Shown here piece by piece: positions 63,200 to 64,000 of a DNA stretch of 64,000 nt. The position numbers and the translations under genes were made by a program. The stretch covers positions 61,047,501 to 61,111,500 of the forward strand of contig JAVUNC010000004.1 in the NCBI GenBank assembly GCA_032173965.1, written 5' to 3'. Origin of the DNA: Sitta carolinensis (Eukaryota; Chordata; Aves; Passeriformes; Sittidae). The notes beneath the pieces were generated by a model that saw nothing but the letters and a program-made list of their open reading frames with translations, ran no database searches and was not told where the DNA came from. Within the stretch, counting starts at the first letter, position 1. Every line of letters begins with the position of its first letter.

Positions 63200-63329
63200 C
63201 AGAATTGAAGGATATTCTGAGTTGAAAGGGACCCACAAACGTGATCAAGTCAAACTCTTAAGTGTGTAGGGAGTGAACCCACAACCTTGGTGTTATTAGC
63301 ACCATTCTCTAGCCACCTGAGCTAATCCC
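63200..63329 (-). mobile_element. tRNA-Ile-derived SINE with CR1-like tail (TguSINE1 type)
   Basis: Read on the minus strand the element starts GGGATTAGCTCAGGTGGCTA (tRNA A box). It continues with GGTGCTAATAACACCAAGG, an isoleucine anticodon arm with anticodon AAT, and the B box GGTTCACTCCC. It then passes into a tail ending CCTTCAATTCTG, like CR1 3' ends. It is flanked by ATATTTCA on both sides (63192-63199 and 63330-63337), a clean target-site duplication. SINEs of this design are known from passerines and are mobilised by CR1. Confidence 0.85.
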
Positions 63330-64000
63330 ATATTTCAAGGTGTCGGGCAGCTCTGCCAGGTCCGAATCCCAGGCCATGCTAACCAGTACTTATCAGTGCT
63401 TCCAGCTCTGCAGGTAGCTTTGTTCAGGGCTAGCTGATGTCTGTGTGCTGCTGCTGAGGTGTGCTGCCTAGGCTGTCTAGGTTGTCTGTGGGGCTGCTCA
63501 GCTTAGGGGCCCCGACTCAACACCTGGTTGGATGCAAAGGTGTTCCTGATTTCAGAGGAGAACCTGTCTGCTACCCATGTGAGAATCATTTCAGACCTCA
63601 TGTCTTAGATCTGGAGGACCAAGGAGCGTTAGCTAATGGAGTACTACTGCAGAATTTGGAGGCTGAGTCAAAGGATACTTTCTGTATCCCTTGAATCAGC
63701 TTTCCCTTTCCAGCCTTCCTGGGAGCTGCCCACCCTGGAGCCTCGGAGGTGGGCACTGCCCCGAGGCAGCTGGAAGGTTTGCTCAGGAGCTTGCTAGTGA
63801 TGAATCACAGAGGTATGGAATGGATTGATAAGGTCGTGTACTTTATGATTAGACACATCCTTCCTCTAACAGCGGTTCTTTGTCTCCATTTTGCTTTTGG
63901 TAATGTGTTTCAGCCGTTTGCATACAGTGACTCTCCAAGCAGGAGCTGTTTGACTTGAGACAAAGTCTCTATTATTCCCAGCAAGCTCAGGAAGCCCTCA

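Larger units (their letters stand above)
33991..64000. other. Exon-poor 30 kb region, possibly EZR intron 1
   Basis: No reading frame here matches ezrin (for example the FERM start MPKP or FAIQPNTTGKQLFDQ) or any other family I know. The region holds CR1 copies (38578-39025, 49203-49975, 51930-52205), homopolymers, a SINE (63200-63329), an unexplained block (46.1-48.5 kb) and two GC bumps (about 53320-53480 and 61440-62160). It fits a long first intron with the next exon outside the window. Confidence 0.4.

Noticed and set aside
63263..63329. Possible functional tRNA-Ile gene on the minus strand
   Set aside because: The acceptor stem is not paired, the body runs straight into a CR1-like tail, and target-site duplications flank it, so it is a SINE head.

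Overview
The window is nuclear DNA from a bird, probably a passerine. It has short exons with GT-AG introns, two CpG islands, many CR1 LINE 3' ends in both orientations, a solo LTR, and a tRNA-Ile-headed SINE with a CR1-like tail. That last SINE type is known to me from songbirds. No bacterial-type genes, CRISPR arrays or free-standing RNA genes were seen.

Two protein genes can be read exon by exon, both on the + strand. TAGAP (T-cell activation RhoGTPase-activating protein) has nine coding exons between 5678 and 12767 and encodes about 692 aa. A TATA-type promoter lies near 5071 and the gene is polyadenylated after about 13768. RSPH3 (radial spoke head 3, an axonemal A-kinase anchoring protein) has eight coding exons between 23732 and 31516 and encodes about 402 aa. 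It starts inside a CpG island and is polyadenylated after about 31933. The two proteins have unrelated jobs, one in lymphocyte Rho signalling and one in motile cilia. They are neighbours because of conserved synteny: human 6q25.3 holds FNDC1, TAGAP, RSPH3, EZR and SYTL3 in this order when read in this direction.

Layout: 1-5060 is gene-free upstream DNA. TAGAP occupies about 5.1-13.8 kb. A gene-free spacer with CR1 fragments and a long A/C-only tract runs from 13.8 to 23.1 kb. RSPH3 occupies 23.1-31.95 kb, with a sense-oriented solo LTR in intron 5. From 32.2 to 33.9 kb there is a CTCF-like motif and then a second CpG island. By synteny that island is most likely the EZR promoter and untranslated first exon. 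From 34 to 64 kb I find no convincing coding exon, which fits a very long EZR first intron. This part holds CR1 copies, homopolymer tracts, one SINE and an unexplained 2 kb stretch (46.1-48.5 kb).

The observations most worth a second look are these: a CR1 3' end sits inside the RSPH3 promoter CpG island and stops a few bases before an RFX-type X-box; the solo LTR has its own sense-strand TATA box and polyA signal inside RSPH3; there is a near-consensus CTCF site between RSPH3 and the next CpG island; the SINE copy has perfect 8-bp target duplications; and a 250 bp tract on one strand is almost free of G and T. I found no evidence of a wholly new gene system.
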